Assembly (NCBI GenBank): GCA_964639245.1
Contig: CAZXCU010000012.1
Span: forward strand, 1 to 64,000
Reading direction: 5' to 3'
Origin: SB15 sp964639245
GTDB taxonomy: Bacteria; Chloroflexota; Anaerolineae; Aggregatilineales; J027
DNA length: 64,000 nt
The position numbers and the translations under genes were made by a program. The first letter of the stretch is position 1; each line of letters begins with the position of its first letter. The notes beneath the pieces were generated by a model. The model searched no databases. It worked only from the letters and a program-made list of their open reading frames with translations, and was not told where the DNA came from. Shown piece by piece: positions 30,969 through 39,239 of this stretch.

Positions 30969-33038
30969 ATGGCCCGGCTAACAAGATACTTCATCATCGC
31001 TTTACTCGGCGCGGCGCTGTTGGGTGCGGGCTTGTTCTGGCCTGCTAGACAGCGAGTCGAAGCACGTAGTGTTCCCAGCAACAAAATTATGACCTGTACG
31101 CAGAATCGCGGAGCATCTTTCCCCTTTCCGAGTCGTGGGTCAACCGTTTTGAAGCCCATCAGTTGCTTTCGAATCACGGGGCCGGGCATTGTCCAATTGT
31201 CAATGGATGACGTGTTAGAAGTCCCGGCGACCATTGTGCTAAACAACCAAACGCTGAGCCAAGTGACTGAACATGACTTAACCGCGTTGCAAGCCAATCG
31301 CGGCATTTTAGAAGTCTGGTTAGATGTGCAGGGAAGTGGGTGGAGCAAATTGCCCGCCACGTATAATGCAGCCAACCATACCTATGAATTTACCGCCGAG
31401 GCCGCCGTTTATACGTATTATTTCATGCTGCCTACCTCCGATGCCAGCGTTGCCGAAGCACGGTTGCTGACCCCTGAAGAAACCGCTACCTCCATTGCCT
31501 TGACGGACGCGGCCTCCACCGTCACCGCCCAAGCTGGCACAAATGCGGCGGGAACCGTCACCGCGCAGGCAGCCACGGATATTGCAGGGACAGGCACCGC
31601 CACCGCAGCTACCGCCACGTCGCAAGCTGCCACCGACACCGCCGCCACCGCCACATCGCAAGCCGCCACTGACACCGCCGGGACAGCTACCGCTAACGCG
31701 CAAACCGCCACATCGCAAGCTGCCACCAACACGGCTGGTACGGCTACCGCAGCGGCAGCGACGGGGACAGCGACAGCCCAAACCGCCACGTCGGTGGCTG
31801 CCACCAACGCGGCAGGAACTTCTACCGCCACGGCGCAAACTGCCACGTCAGCAGTTTTGACCGCTACTGCCGCCGCGCCGACCAATGCGGCTGCCACAAC
31901 CACAGCCGCCGCAGCCACCAACGCAGCAGCCACCAATATCGCGGGTACCGCCACCGCCGCTGCCCCAACGAACAATGCAGCCACGGCTACGGCTGCGGCT
32001 GCGACCAATGTGGCAGGAACCAATATTGCGCGGACAGCCACCGCACTCGCGGCGACCAATACCACCCCAACCCGCACCAATACACCCATTACCCCCACGT
32101 TGACCGCCACGTCAGCTGTCACCACCGCGCAGTGTGCCAGCAGCACGACCATCCCGCAACCTATCCCCTCAAGCGGGTCAAATATTTTGAAGGCCATCAA
32201 CTGCTTTAATATCACCGGGACGGGGAGTGCTACCATCAGCCTCACCCAAGTTTTGACCAGCCCGATTTCTGGCGTGACCTCCACTGACATCAGTACCATC
32301 GTCGCCAACCCCGGTTTGATGGAAACATGGATTGCCACGGATACGGCATGGAGCGCCAAAGTTGGCAGTACCTACAATGCTTCTTCGCTGTCTTACAGTG
32401 TGCCAGTCTCCGGGACGGTCACCCGCATCTTTTTCCTGTATCCATTTGCACAGGGGACAACCACCCCCACCACCAGCACGACCACCAGTACCGGCACCAC
32501 CACGCCCACCTCTTCCACCAGTTCCGTGACCAAATGCGCGGATGGCACCACCCTCAGTTCGCCCTATCCGCAAAATGACTCCGGCGAATTCTTGCGTGTC
32601 ACCTGCTACACCGTCACGGGGCCGGGAACATTCAGCGTGTCGCTGACCCAAGTTTTAGGCGATGCTGGCTCAAATGTGGGGTCGGACTCGCAAACCACCA
32701 TCCAGAACAACCCCTCCGGGATGCAAGTTTGGCGGATGGGGTCATGGTTCTTGGTCAACAGCAGCTACAATTCGGGGACACAGACCTATACCTTTGAGGC
32801 CATTTCCGGCGCACAAATTTACGTCTTTTTCTACGCACCCATCACCCGTCGGGTGGGAGCGCAGGGCTACAGCTTTGCCGCGAGCGCTGGTACAACCACC
32901 GGGAATGTCACCGACCTGCTGCCCACCCAACTCATTGTGGACAACCCGCCGCGTGCAACCCTTGCTACACTGGGTATTTTCCTGATGGTGCTGGGCTTGT
33001 TCCCGGTCATGCGGAAACCCCAATTGATACGCGCCTAA
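30969..33038 (+). CDS. Cell-surface protein: three Cys domains, Ala/Thr-rich stalk, C-terminal anchor
   Basis: 689 residues. N-terminal signal or anchor helix (about 5-24). Domain 1 (about 40-150), domain 2 (about 386-495) and domain 3 (about 520-630) are copies of one unit: C...P.P..GS..LK.I.CF.ITG.G...(I/V)SL.QVL, then a W-containing strand, then TYN..SL.Y.. and a final aromatic strand ending in FF.YP/APF. Each starts with two Cys about 25 residues apart, likely a disulphide. Between domains 1 and 2 lies a 210-residue stalk of AATxxAGTATA-type repeats. A hydrophobic helix (LGIFLMVLGLFPVM, about 668-681) and a short basic tail RKPQLIRA end the protein, resembling a sortase- or rhomboid-type sorting signal without LPxTG. 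Family not recognised. GTGTATAATAAGG lies upstream; ATG 30969. Confidence 0.8.
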   Translation: MARLTRYFIIALLGAALLGAGLFWPARQRVEARSVPSNKIMTCTQNRGASFPFPSRGSTVLKPISCFRITGPGIVQLSMDDVLEVPATIVLNNQTLSQVTEHDLTALQANRGILEVWLDVQGSGWSKLPATYNAANHTYEFTAEAAVYTYYFMLPTSDASVAEARLLTPEETATSIALTDAASTVTAQAGTNAAGTVTAQAATDIAGTGTATAATATSQAATDTAATATSQAATDTAGTATANAQTATSQAATNTAGTATAAAATGTATAQTATSVAATNAAGTSTATAQTATSAVLTATAAAPTNAAATTTAAAATNAAATNIAGTATAAAPTNNAATATAAAATNVAGTNIARTATALAATNTTPTRTNTPITPTLTATSAVTTAQCASSTTIPQPIPSSGSNILKAINCFNITGTGSATISLTQVLTSPISGVTSTDISTIVANPGLMETWIATDTAWSAKVGSTYNASSLSYSVPVSGTVTRIFFLYPFAQGTTTPTTSTTTSTGTTTPTSSTSSVTKCADGTTLSSPYPQNDSGEFLRVTCYTVTGPGTFSVSLTQVLGDAGSNVGSDSQTTIQNNPSGMQVWRMGSWFLVNSSYNSGTQTYTFEAISGAQIYVFFYAPITRRVGAQGYSFAASAGTTTGNVTDLLPTQLIVDNPPRATLATLGIFLMVLGLFPVMRKPQLIRA
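31480..32110 (+). repeat. Coding Ala/Thr-rich repeat tract
   Basis: Degenerate tandem units of roughly 27-36 bp coding for variants of AATNxAGTATAxA. The high-GC repeat also keeps the antisense frame open for over 300 codons, which is not taken as a gene. Such tracts change length by slippage, so stalk length may differ between strains. Confidence 0.75.
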
Positions 33039-33059
33039 AGAGTCAGTTCGCACTCAAGA

Positions 33060-33093
33060 AACAAGGGGCTTCAACCCCTTGTTTTATTTTTAG
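33060..33093 (+). terminator. Rho-independent terminator of surface-protein gene
   Basis: AACAAGGGG (33060-33068) pairs with CCCCTTGTT (33075-33083) over CTTCAA, then TTATTTTT. Same stem as at 26211. Confidence 0.85.
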
Positions 33094-33121
33094 TGTTTGA
33101 TACATCCTTCAAATAACGTAA

Positions 33122-33264
33122 CTCACCTTACGCAATGCGGGAAAATCCCCACCCTCAATCCCTCCCCAAAGCGTTGGGGACAAACAGGGCAGCTTGCTGA
33201 CGGGAAGCCGAAGGCAGGGTGGGGTCAAAAAATATCCCCAAAACTCTATTCTGTGCAAGGTGAG
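33122..33264. mobile_element. MITE-like palindromic element, copy 2 (143 bp)
   Basis: Begins CTCACCTTAC and ends CAAGGTGAG, with the CCCCACCCT/AGGGTGGGG pair inside. TAACGTAA flanks both sides (33114-33121 and 33265-33272), unlike the flank of copy 1, as expected for separate insertions. A 22-nt stretch starting CAAACAGGGC interrupts the inner stem. Otherwise it is closely similar to copy 1. It lies between the convergent surface-protein and pilin genes. Confidence 0.8.
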
Positions 33265-33389
33265 TAACGTAATTTGCAACTGCCCGTTCCACCGCCGCGT
33301 GGTTTTTCCAAAGGACAGGCGCAATCGTCAGGGGAAATAAAAATGCCCCGGGGTGGGGCATTCAAATCTGAAATCAAAGGAGCGCAGCG

Positions 33390-33860
33390 CTAAGGCACAT
33401 TGACCGTGACTTCACAGTAACCGCTATTGCCTTCTGCATCAAACGCCACCGCTCGAATCGTATGTGTGCCGGAAGACAATGACCGCGAACCACACGACCC
33501 ATCCCCCGCCCCAAAGCAATATTTGGGAACACTTTCGGTGTGCCTCACGACCCCATCCACATAAAACACGACGCGATCAACATTGTCATCGCCAATAGTA
33601 TCGCTTACCGTGGCTTCAACACTGACATACCCCCCGGAAACCGACACCCCACCGCAGCTCACGTTAATCCGTTCACATGTCGGCAGTTTGGCACTTGCAT
33701 CAAGCGCCCAGACAACTTTACACAGTGTCTGCGCCAGTTGGTCGCCAAAGATCGCCAGCGCAACCACACAGACAACAGCCACAAGCGAGAGAATCAGGGC
33801 ATATTCCACCAGCCCTTGCCCAGATTCCTTTTCCCGTAACTTCCGTCGGATAAAGTTCAT
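33390..33860 (-). CDS. Flp/Fap pilin fused to an Ig-like domain
   Basis: 156 residues. RRKLREKESGQGLVEYALIL is a type IV-b prepilin start with cleavage expected after ESG, followed by the pilin hydrophobic helix SLVAVVCVVALAIFG. Normal Flp pilins stop near residue 60; here an extra 100-residue domain with VSVEATVSDTIGDDNVDRV and TIRAVAFDAEGNSG looks like a bacterial Ig-like (Big) fold with six Cys in the mature part. It would project from a Tad pilus. No tad genes are in the window. AGGGGAGG lies before ATG 33860. Confidence 0.85.
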   Translation of the reverse strand: MNFIRRKLREKESGQGLVEYALILSLVAVVCVVALAIFGDQLAQTLCKVVWALDASAKLPTCERINVSCGGVSVSGGYVSVEATVSDTIGDDNVDRVVFYVDGVVRHTESVPKYCFGAGDGSCGSRSLSSGTHTIRAVAFDAEGNSGYCEVTVNVP

Positions 33861-34204
33861 GGATAATACCTCCCCTGATAATCCACAAGCCCATGATCAG
33901 ATAAACGGCTTGCCGAACGGTCATACTGTCTTAAGGTCGAGTTAAAGATTAAGATAAGATAAAAAACAACTGCGATGAAGAATTAATCTTAACTCTCAGT
34001 GATATGAACCTTGTAATATGCTCATATGCACTTGATAAAAGTATATATCAAAATTGTGTGAAAATGCCATCGAATTGTCACATTTTGTTGGAATCCTGTT
34101 GAGAAATCATTTTTTGTTCACAAAAAAACACTAAAAAATTCAAATTTGACTCTTGCACCTAACGTTACGTCATGCCCTACACTTTTTTGAACGGAGGAAA
34201 GTCC
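33861..34204. other. 344-bp divergent intergenic region
   Basis: AT-rich spacer between the pilin gene (minus) and the TipA-like regulator (plus). It holds the pilin leader, several TA-rich stretches (for example TATATATC near 34040) and the MerR-type promoter at 34153-34183. No coding frame or RNA gene was seen. Confidence 0.6.
34153..34183 (+). promoter_or_regulatory. MerR-type promoter with 19-bp spacer
   Basis: TTGCAC (34153-34158) and TACACT (34178-34183) are 19 bp apart, the overlong spacing that MerR-family activators correct by twisting DNA. TAACGTTA sits within the spacer as the centre of a partial dyad. It should control the regulator gene and the protease gene behind it. Confidence 0.6.
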
Positions 34205-34972
34205 ATGCCATATCGGGTGAAAGAATTTGCCAGAATCGCCGGAGTCACGGTGCGAACACTCCACTTTTACGACCAAGCGGGCTTGTTCAAACCTGCCGCG
34301 CTCACCGAAACGGGCCACCGTCTGTATGAGGAGGCCGATTTACTGCGCTTGCAGCAAATTTTGACACTCAAAACGATGGGCTTTTCGCTGCGTGAGATTC
34401 GGGAAGTGCTGGAAAACCCCCGTTACGCCGTCCGCCGTTCGTTGGAAATTCAAAAACAGGCAATTGACCGCAAAATCGCGCATTTGCAGCAAATTTCCAG
34501 CGCGATGGCACAGGTACTCGCCAGCGACACCCCGCCCGATTTACACCAGATTCAACAGATGATTGAGGGAATTACCATGAGTGAAAAAAATGAATGGGTC
34601 AAACACTATTATTCCGATGAGCAAATGGCCTATCTTCAGGAACGTGCTGCACTTTACACCCCTGAACAAATGCAGCAGGTTCAACAGGAATGGGAAGCAG
34701 TCTACGCCGGATTAAAAGCCAATCGGGACAAAGCCCCCGACCATCCCGATGTCCAACACTATGCGGCAAAATGGGTTGAACTGGTGGGCATGTTCACGGG
34801 TGGCAATACCAGCGTCGGTCAATCGCTCTCGCGCATGTATGCCGATATGGAAAAAATGACCCCCGCCGAACGCCAGCAACTGCCGGAACCCATGCAATCT
34901 TTTGATATGGATTTGTTCCAGTTTGGCTGTGCCGCCGCCGAAATTTACCAGAAAAATCAGCAAGCCAAGTGA
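34205..34972 (+). CDS. MerR-family regulator with TipAS ligand domain
   Basis: 255 residues. The MerR HTH is MPYRVKEFARIAGVTVRTLH then HFYDQAGLFKP; a dimerisation coiled coil follows to about residue 110. The C-terminal half (YYSDEQMAYLQERAALYTPE, PDHPDVQHYAAKWVELVGMF) is the TipAS antibiotic-recognition domain, which binds thiopeptides or other drugs. ATG 34205 has GGAGGAAAG upstream. Likely autoregulated from the 19-bp-spacer promoter. A DUF2268 protease gene follows 12 bp downstream. Confidence 0.9.
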   Translation: MPYRVKEFARIAGVTVRTLHFYDQAGLFKPAALTETGHRLYEEADLLRLQQILTLKTMGFSLREIREVLENPRYAVRRSLEIQKQAIDRKIAHLQQISSAMAQVLASDTPPDLHQIQQMIEGITMSEKNEWVKHYYSDEQMAYLQERAALYTPEQMQQVQQEWEAVYAGLKANRDKAPDHPDVQHYAAKWVELVGMFTGGNTSVGQSLSRMYADMEKMTPAERQQLPEPMQSFDMDLFQFGCAAAEIYQKNQQAK

Positions 34973-34984
34973 AAGGAACTTGTG

Positions 34985-35863
34985 ATGCCCTTCATCAACC
35001 ATCCCACCCATACCCTGTACCGCCGTATCCTTGCCGAACAGGACATGGCAAAAAAAGAGGCGATTTATCTGAATGAACTTGTTGCTCCATTTACCCCGTT
35101 GTTCCAGATTTTCGGGAATTTACCGCCGATAGACTGGATGCGGTTTGGCGGAGCGTTCACGCCGGACTCGCTCATCGAAACACCCCCGGCCCTAGAAATC
35201 TTAGAAAAAAACGACGCATGGGAAATTACCTCGCAAGCACTGGCAAAAGGCTTGGCCTGTTTTGAACCGCACCATTTAAATTTGCCCGAAGTGCAATTTG
35301 GCATCTTTTTAACCGACCCAACCCGCCTCGACCCGATTTTTCGTGGGTACAGTGGGATGGGCAGTCTACCGGGCTTTATCATGGTGTTCATCAGCGAAGC
35401 CAATGCCTATGTGCTGTCCAAGTTGGCAGGCTTGACCGTCCACGAGCTGCACCACAACATCCGCTTCAGCCTCACCCCATGGATTCCCGGTCAGGTACGC
35501 ATGGCGGATTGGATGATAAGTGAGGGGTTGGCGGAATCGTTTGCGGTTGAGATTTTCGGTCAGGACATGCTCGGCTACTATGTGACCGATTTTGACCCCG
35601 CCACCTATGACCACGCCTACCAGCTCATTCGGGAAGGGCTGTCCACCACCGATATGAATGCCATGCGCTCGTATATTTTTGGCAAGGCACTCACGCCGGG
35701 CCCGTGGGGTGCGCCCATCCGTGACGATATTCCGGCATTCGCGGGCTACCACATCGGCTATCAGATTGTGCAGCAGTATCTTCAGCGCACAGGCAAATCT
35801 GTGGTGGACGCAACCTTCGTTTCCAGCGATGAACTTATCCGCGAATCGCGATTTTTCGCGTAA
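34985..35863 (+). CDS. DUF2268 predicted zinc-dependent protease
   Basis: 292 residues. LTVHELHHNIRF has an HExxH zinc site and WMISEGLAESFAVEIFG the downstream Glu ligand, as in the YjaZ/DUF2268 family. There is no signal peptide, so it acts in the cytoplasm. It is in one operon with the TipA-like regulator, suggesting expression when a drug-like ligand is sensed. AAAGGAAC precedes ATG 34985 (GTG 34982 is an alternative). Confidence 0.82.
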   Translation: MPFINHPTHTLYRRILAEQDMAKKEAIYLNELVAPFTPLFQIFGNLPPIDWMRFGGAFTPDSLIETPPALEILEKNDAWEITSQALAKGLACFEPHHLNLPEVQFGIFLTDPTRLDPIFRGYSGMGSLPGFIMVFISEANAYVLSKLAGLTVHELHHNIRFSLTPWIPGQVRMADWMISEGLAESFAVEIFGQDMLGYYVTDFDPATYDHAYQLIREGLSTTDMNAMRSYIFGKALTPGPWGAPIRDDIPAFAGYHIGYQIVQQYLQRTGKSVVDATFVSSDELIRESRFFA

Positions 35864-35871
35864 GATGTCCC

Positions 35872-37074
35872 CTAGGCAGGGAGAGTCAAACTGGCTAAAT
35901 CACGCGGATAGTAAGTCAACATTTCGATGCCGTCTTCGGTGACAACCACGGTATCAGAATGACGGAATCCGCCCAACCCCGGCACATATAAACCGGGTTC
36001 CACCGTGAACACCATGCCGACTTGAATCAGCGTGTGGTCGCCCGAATCCAAAAAGGGCCCTTCGTGGTAACGCAAGCCGATACAATGTCCGGTATGGTGT
36101 TTCCAGAATTTCATTAAATCATGCTTGTCAAAATAGGCCAGCACCGCCTTGTTGACCTCCGAACAGGGAATGCCGGGACGAATGGCTTCAAGGGCAATAT
36201 CCTGTAAGGCGACCATATGCTGAAAATAGGTGCGCTGTGCTTCAGAAGGTGCGCCGATAATCATGGTGCGTTCGAGTTCGCACAAATAGCCCCAGACCGG
36301 CGCAGAGGCCCCCGTCACCAGCACATCCCCCGCTTGAAAGGTGAGGTTGTTCGCCAGCGCGTGCGGAATGGCGGAATTGCGTCCGATTTGCCCACGATAG
36401 CCCGCAAATGCGCCGCTAAACCATGCGCTTTGCCCGCGATAAATCGGGCCGATGGCGTTCATCATGGCGGCGGTGGCTTCGCGGGAGGCACGTTCGCTGA
36501 CTTCGGTTTCGGTTACGCCTACCCCCGTATAACGCTGGAGGAGCATGTGCGCGAGGTTCGCCCAACGGACACTTTCGCGGATGAGATTAATTTCCACGAT
36601 GGACTTCATCGCCATCTGGTCTTCAATCGCGGGGCGGGCATTTTGCATTTTAAAATCAGTCATTGCGGAAAGTGCCGGGCCACGATAGCCCAGAATCCAC
36701 GGATAACCGTCGCTGTCTGCCAGCACCGCCCCGCGCACCGCCATTTTTTCTAACATCCGTGCCAGCAGCACCATCGGATGCGGGTCGTCGGGATATTCCA
36801 GATAATGCTCCACACGGTCTATCAGCGCATTGGCCTGCGCGTGTTCGACTTCCAAGCGCGGGACAAACAGCGCTTTTTCGCCACTGGCATTCATGACAAA
36901 GGCCATCGGGCGTTCGGTAGGGATGAAGGTAAATCCCGTATAATATTTGATGTAGTCGGCATCGAATAACACCACGCCGCTTGCACCTGCCGCGTTGATT
37001 GCAGCAAGCAGGCCATCGCAGCGCGTTTGATATTCCTGTTCGGAGGGCTGGAGTCGGGTGGTGGTGAGGGTCAT
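35872..37074 (-). CDS. M24-fold (creatinase-like) hydrolase lacking metal ligands
   Basis: 400 residues with creatinase N-terminal domain (about 15-160) and pita-bread C-terminal domain (about 175-395). The family His blocks are kept (HHTGHCIGLRYHEGP), but the metal ligands of Xaa-Pro peptidases are not: the GDVLVTGASAPVWGYLCELERT region lacks the first Asp and has Glu for the second, and GGFRHSDTVVVT has His in place of the last Glu. Creatinase itself, a metal-free C-N hydrolase, shows the same LERT pattern. A creatinase-like or other amidino/ectoine-type hydrolase is likelier than a peptidase. Its 5' end is duplicated at 39240-39275 beyond the R-M cassette. Confidence 0.85.
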   Translation of the reverse strand: MTLTTTRLQPSEQEYQTRCDGLLAAINAAGASGVVLFDADYIKYYTGFTFIPTERPMAFVMNASGEKALFVPRLEVEHAQANALIDRVEHYLEYPDDPHPMVLLARMLEKMAVRGAVLADSDGYPWILGYRGPALSAMTDFKMQNARPAIEDQMAMKSIVEINLIRESVRWANLAHMLLQRYTGVGVTETEVSERASREATAAMMNAIGPIYRGQSAWFSGAFAGYRGQIGRNSAIPHALANNLTFQAGDVLVTGASAPVWGYLCELERTMIIGAPSEAQRTYFQHMVALQDIALEAIRPGIPCSEVNKAVLAYFDKHDLMKFWKHHTGHCIGLRYHEGPFLDSGDHTLIQVGMVFTVEPGLYVPGLGGFRHSDTVVVTEDGIEMLTYYPRDLASLTLPA

Positions 37075-37084
37075 GCGGTTTCCT
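37049..37084. repeat. Direct repeat, left copy, flanking R-M cassette
   Basis: 36 bp covering the first nine codons and ribosome-binding region of the M24 gene. It matches 39240-39275 with two mismatches. The R-M pair lies exactly between the copies. Confidence 0.85.
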
Positions 37085-37922
37085 AGTCACTTTCTAATAA
37101 CGTATTTTTACCCATTTTAAGTTGCAAACGCTGCAACAAAACTTCTTCTGGAATATCCGCCGCCTTCTGTCTGCCTAACATGCGTTCTATTCCTGTGGCG
37201 GTAGTGCTATGTTGAGCCATAAGCTGCAAAACAAAATTTTCATTCAGCGTGTAAATATGAAAATGAGCAGAATTGCCTCTGTTGGCTTCCTGCAAACTTT
37301 GGGTAGAAAATTCTGTTTGCATATAATTAAAAAAAACGTCTTGAATCACTAGCACTAATTTTTTGCCTAACAATTCCAGTGTTTCAACTTTATGGTGCAT
37401 CTGAATCAAAATGGTTTTCGCAGTCATTTTCCAGTTAATGCCATAGCTACTATCGTTGGTTGGAATTTCAACAGGGATGCCAATTTCCTCGCGGATCATT
37501 TTTTGGCGCGAAAACCAAACACTTCCAGTCGTATCAAGTGCTTGAATCTCTAGGGCGAGATAATCTACTATCGTATCTGCTTGCACTGAGACGATGAAAT
37601 AATCCACACTGCCGCCGGGGAGCGTAATTTCAGGGATAACATGAATTTGATTGGATGGTTGATGATGGTCTAAAAGCGGAACAACATCCTGAAAAATTTG
37701 GCGATGCTGTAAGAAACGATGTGGGCAGATGATAACAGGATTGCCAGCATAGCCAACGATACAAGTACCAATTGCTATTTCTGGCTGGCTTTTACGGGTT
37801 TTGTCACATTTTTTATCGATATAACGGCAATCGTTTGTTGCCAAAATGTGCTGCCATTCATGTAATCTGAGAGCAGGCGGTGTAAAGGTAAATAGTTCTA
37901 AAGCCTTTTTCTCAATCATCAT
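37083..37922 (-). CDS. NotI-like restriction endonuclease
   Basis: 279 residues. Four Cys (C32, C39, C54, C66) in the N-terminal part end in GTC and VIICPHRF, similar in order to the iron-binding Cys4 site of NotI. The catalytic pattern is D107 (GGSVDYF) then E125-x-Q127 (LALEIQALDTTG), matching NotI's PD-(D/E)XQ variant of the nuclease fold. It overlaps the upstream methyltransferase by 4 bp (ATGA) as a type II R-M pair. The recognition site is unknown. AT-richer than the flanking genes. The assignment is from remembered family features and unsearched. Confidence 0.75.
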   Translation of the reverse strand: MMIEKKALELFTFTPPALRLHEWQHILATNDCRYIDKKCDKTRKSQPEIAIGTCIVGYAGNPVIICPHRFLQHRQIFQDVVPLLDHHQPSNQIHVIPEITLPGGSVDYFIVSVQADTIVDYLALEIQALDTTGSVWFSRQKMIREEIGIPVEIPTNDSSYGINWKMTAKTILIQMHHKVETLELLGKKLVLVIQDVFFNYMQTEFSTQSLQEANRGNSAHFHIYTLNENFVLQLMAQHSTTATGIERMLGRQKAADIPEEVLLQRLQLKMGKNTLLESD

Positions 37923-39010
37923 ACAACCTCTGAGAGAGGATAATCTAACCGCTTTACCGCCGTTTGAAGATAATCTTCACTTATATCAATACCAATACCG
38001 CGCCGTCCAAGTTTTAGGGCAGTAATAATGGATGTGCCTGTGCCAGCGAAGGGGTCAAGCACAACGCCGTTCAGAGGGGAAGTAAGTTTGATGGGCATCA
38101 CACACAGTTCTTCAGGAAAAGGGGCATAATGTGTATCCTTTCGCCACTTATCTTCGGGAACAACTTCCCAAACATCACTGGGCTTACTGCCTTTTTTGTC
38201 GTAATTTAAGATATAAAAACCCTTTTTAGCAAGTTCAGACGCACGACCAGAAACTGTAGCAGAGTCTGAATGGGTAGTACGCTGCTGCCCACGTATGACC
38301 ATCCTAAAATCGGGCAGTTCGCCTTGTGCAACTTTTTGAAGGGCTGTATCGAGCGCTTGTAGAGCATTCAATTTTTCAGAAATGCTAAGGGCGGTGCTGC
38401 GCTGAATCTGACGGCGATAATTGACCCCTGTAACTCCTGTAGCGGTGGTCACTTGCCCATTTTTAATCGTGGAAGTATGGGGTGTTTTACGAACTGAGTC
38501 TATGTCATAAAAATACTTTTTCTGTTTCACGAAATGGAAAATATATTCGTGGGTATTGCGTAATTTATCTTTGCTATTATCAGGATTGCCTTTGAGTTTA
38601 TTCCAAACAATCGTATTACGAAGTATCCAACCTTGTGTGTCCTGTAGCGCAATTGCCATTCGATGAGGAACATTACATAAATTTTTATCTTTGTAAGAAT
38701 CGCCTGAATTGAGCCAGAAAGAACCTGTTGGCTTTAGCACTCGCTTGATTTCGCAGAATACTTTTAACAGCGAAGTGATATATTCCTGAATAGTAGCTTC
38801 GCTGCCAATTGTATTGTTGTGAAAGTAGTCCCGTTGTCCCCAATAAGGCGGACTGGTCATGACCATATCTATGCTTTCAGATGGTATCGTTTGCAGCTGG
38901 TCAACTGCATCTCCGACAATGAACAAAAATGGCAACTTGTATTGGCTTTGCAGAAAAAGCCGTGTCATGAGTTTAGTTGTACCATTTGAAATTATCATAA
39001 AGTGGCTCAT
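37919..39010 (-). CDS. DNA methyltransferase (beta-class, N4-cytosine or N6-adenine)
   Basis: 363 residues. The catalytic motif IV TSPPYWGQRDY comes first, and the SAM motif VVLDPFAGTGTSIITA last, giving the beta-class order. SPPY favours N4-cytosine methylation but does not prove it. A variable middle (about 170-270) is the target-recognition region. It lies first in the operon with the NotI-like nuclease and should protect host DNA. No clear ribosome-binding site at ATG 39010; ATG 38968 is an alternative just before the conserved part. AT-rich, likely horizontally acquired. Confidence 0.9.
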   Translation of the reverse strand: MSHFMIISNGTTKLMTRLFLQSQYKLPFLFIVGDAVDQLQTIPSESIDMVMTSPPYWGQRDYFHNNTIGSEATIQEYITSLLKVFCEIKRVLKPTGSFWLNSGDSYKDKNLCNVPHRMAIALQDTQGWILRNTIVWNKLKGNPDNSKDKLRNTHEYIFHFVKQKKYFYDIDSVRKTPHTSTIKNGQVTTATGVTGVNYRRQIQRSTALSISEKLNALQALDTALQKVAQGELPDFRMVIRGQQRTTHSDSATVSGRASELAKKGFYILNYDKKGSKPSDVWEVVPEDKWRKDTHYAPFPEELCVMPIKLTSPLNGVVLDPFAGTGTSIITALKLGRRGIGIDISEDYLQTAVKRLDYPLSEVV

Positions 39011-39112
39011 ACGTTCTGATATAACATCAGTTTAACGGCGAATAGGATAAGATGCAATTTGAAAGTCTATATATTTTCTCAGAAAATGTGACATTTCGCA
39101 TCGGGTAGTACA

Positions 39113-39132
39113 ACGGGGAATTGCTTCCCCGT
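39113..39132. other. Perfect hairpin in R-M upstream region
   Basis: ACGGGGAA (39113-39120) and TTCCCCGT (39125-39132) around TTGC. It lies about 100 bp upstream of the methyltransferase gene within a 333-bp gene-free stretch. Confidence 0.5.
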
Positions 39133-39160
39133 CTATGAGTACGGCAAGAAGCATTTAGAG

Positions 39161-39181
39161 GGGCTGGTCTGTGACCCGCCC
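39161..39181. repeat. Short palindromic repeat (GGGC...GCCC family), copy 2
   Basis: GGGC-T-GGTC pairs with GACC-C-GCCC over TGT and is followed by GTACAT. Shares a 14-mer with 429-442. Confidence 0.6.
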
Positions 39182-39239
39182 GTACATAAAAACAGGGATT
39201 TGCCCCCCCTCCCCTCAAATGCCTTGCCTTTGCTACGGT

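Noticed and set aside
31480..32110. Regular repeat tract considered as a CRISPR array
   Set aside because: Repeats are in-frame, degenerate and without unique spacers; they encode a protein stalk.
31418..32359. Antisense open frame of 313 codons opposite the surface-protein stalk
   Set aside because: It exists because the GC-rich Ala/Thr repeat lacks stop codons in several frames; the product is repetitive Ala/Val and there is no ribosome-binding site.
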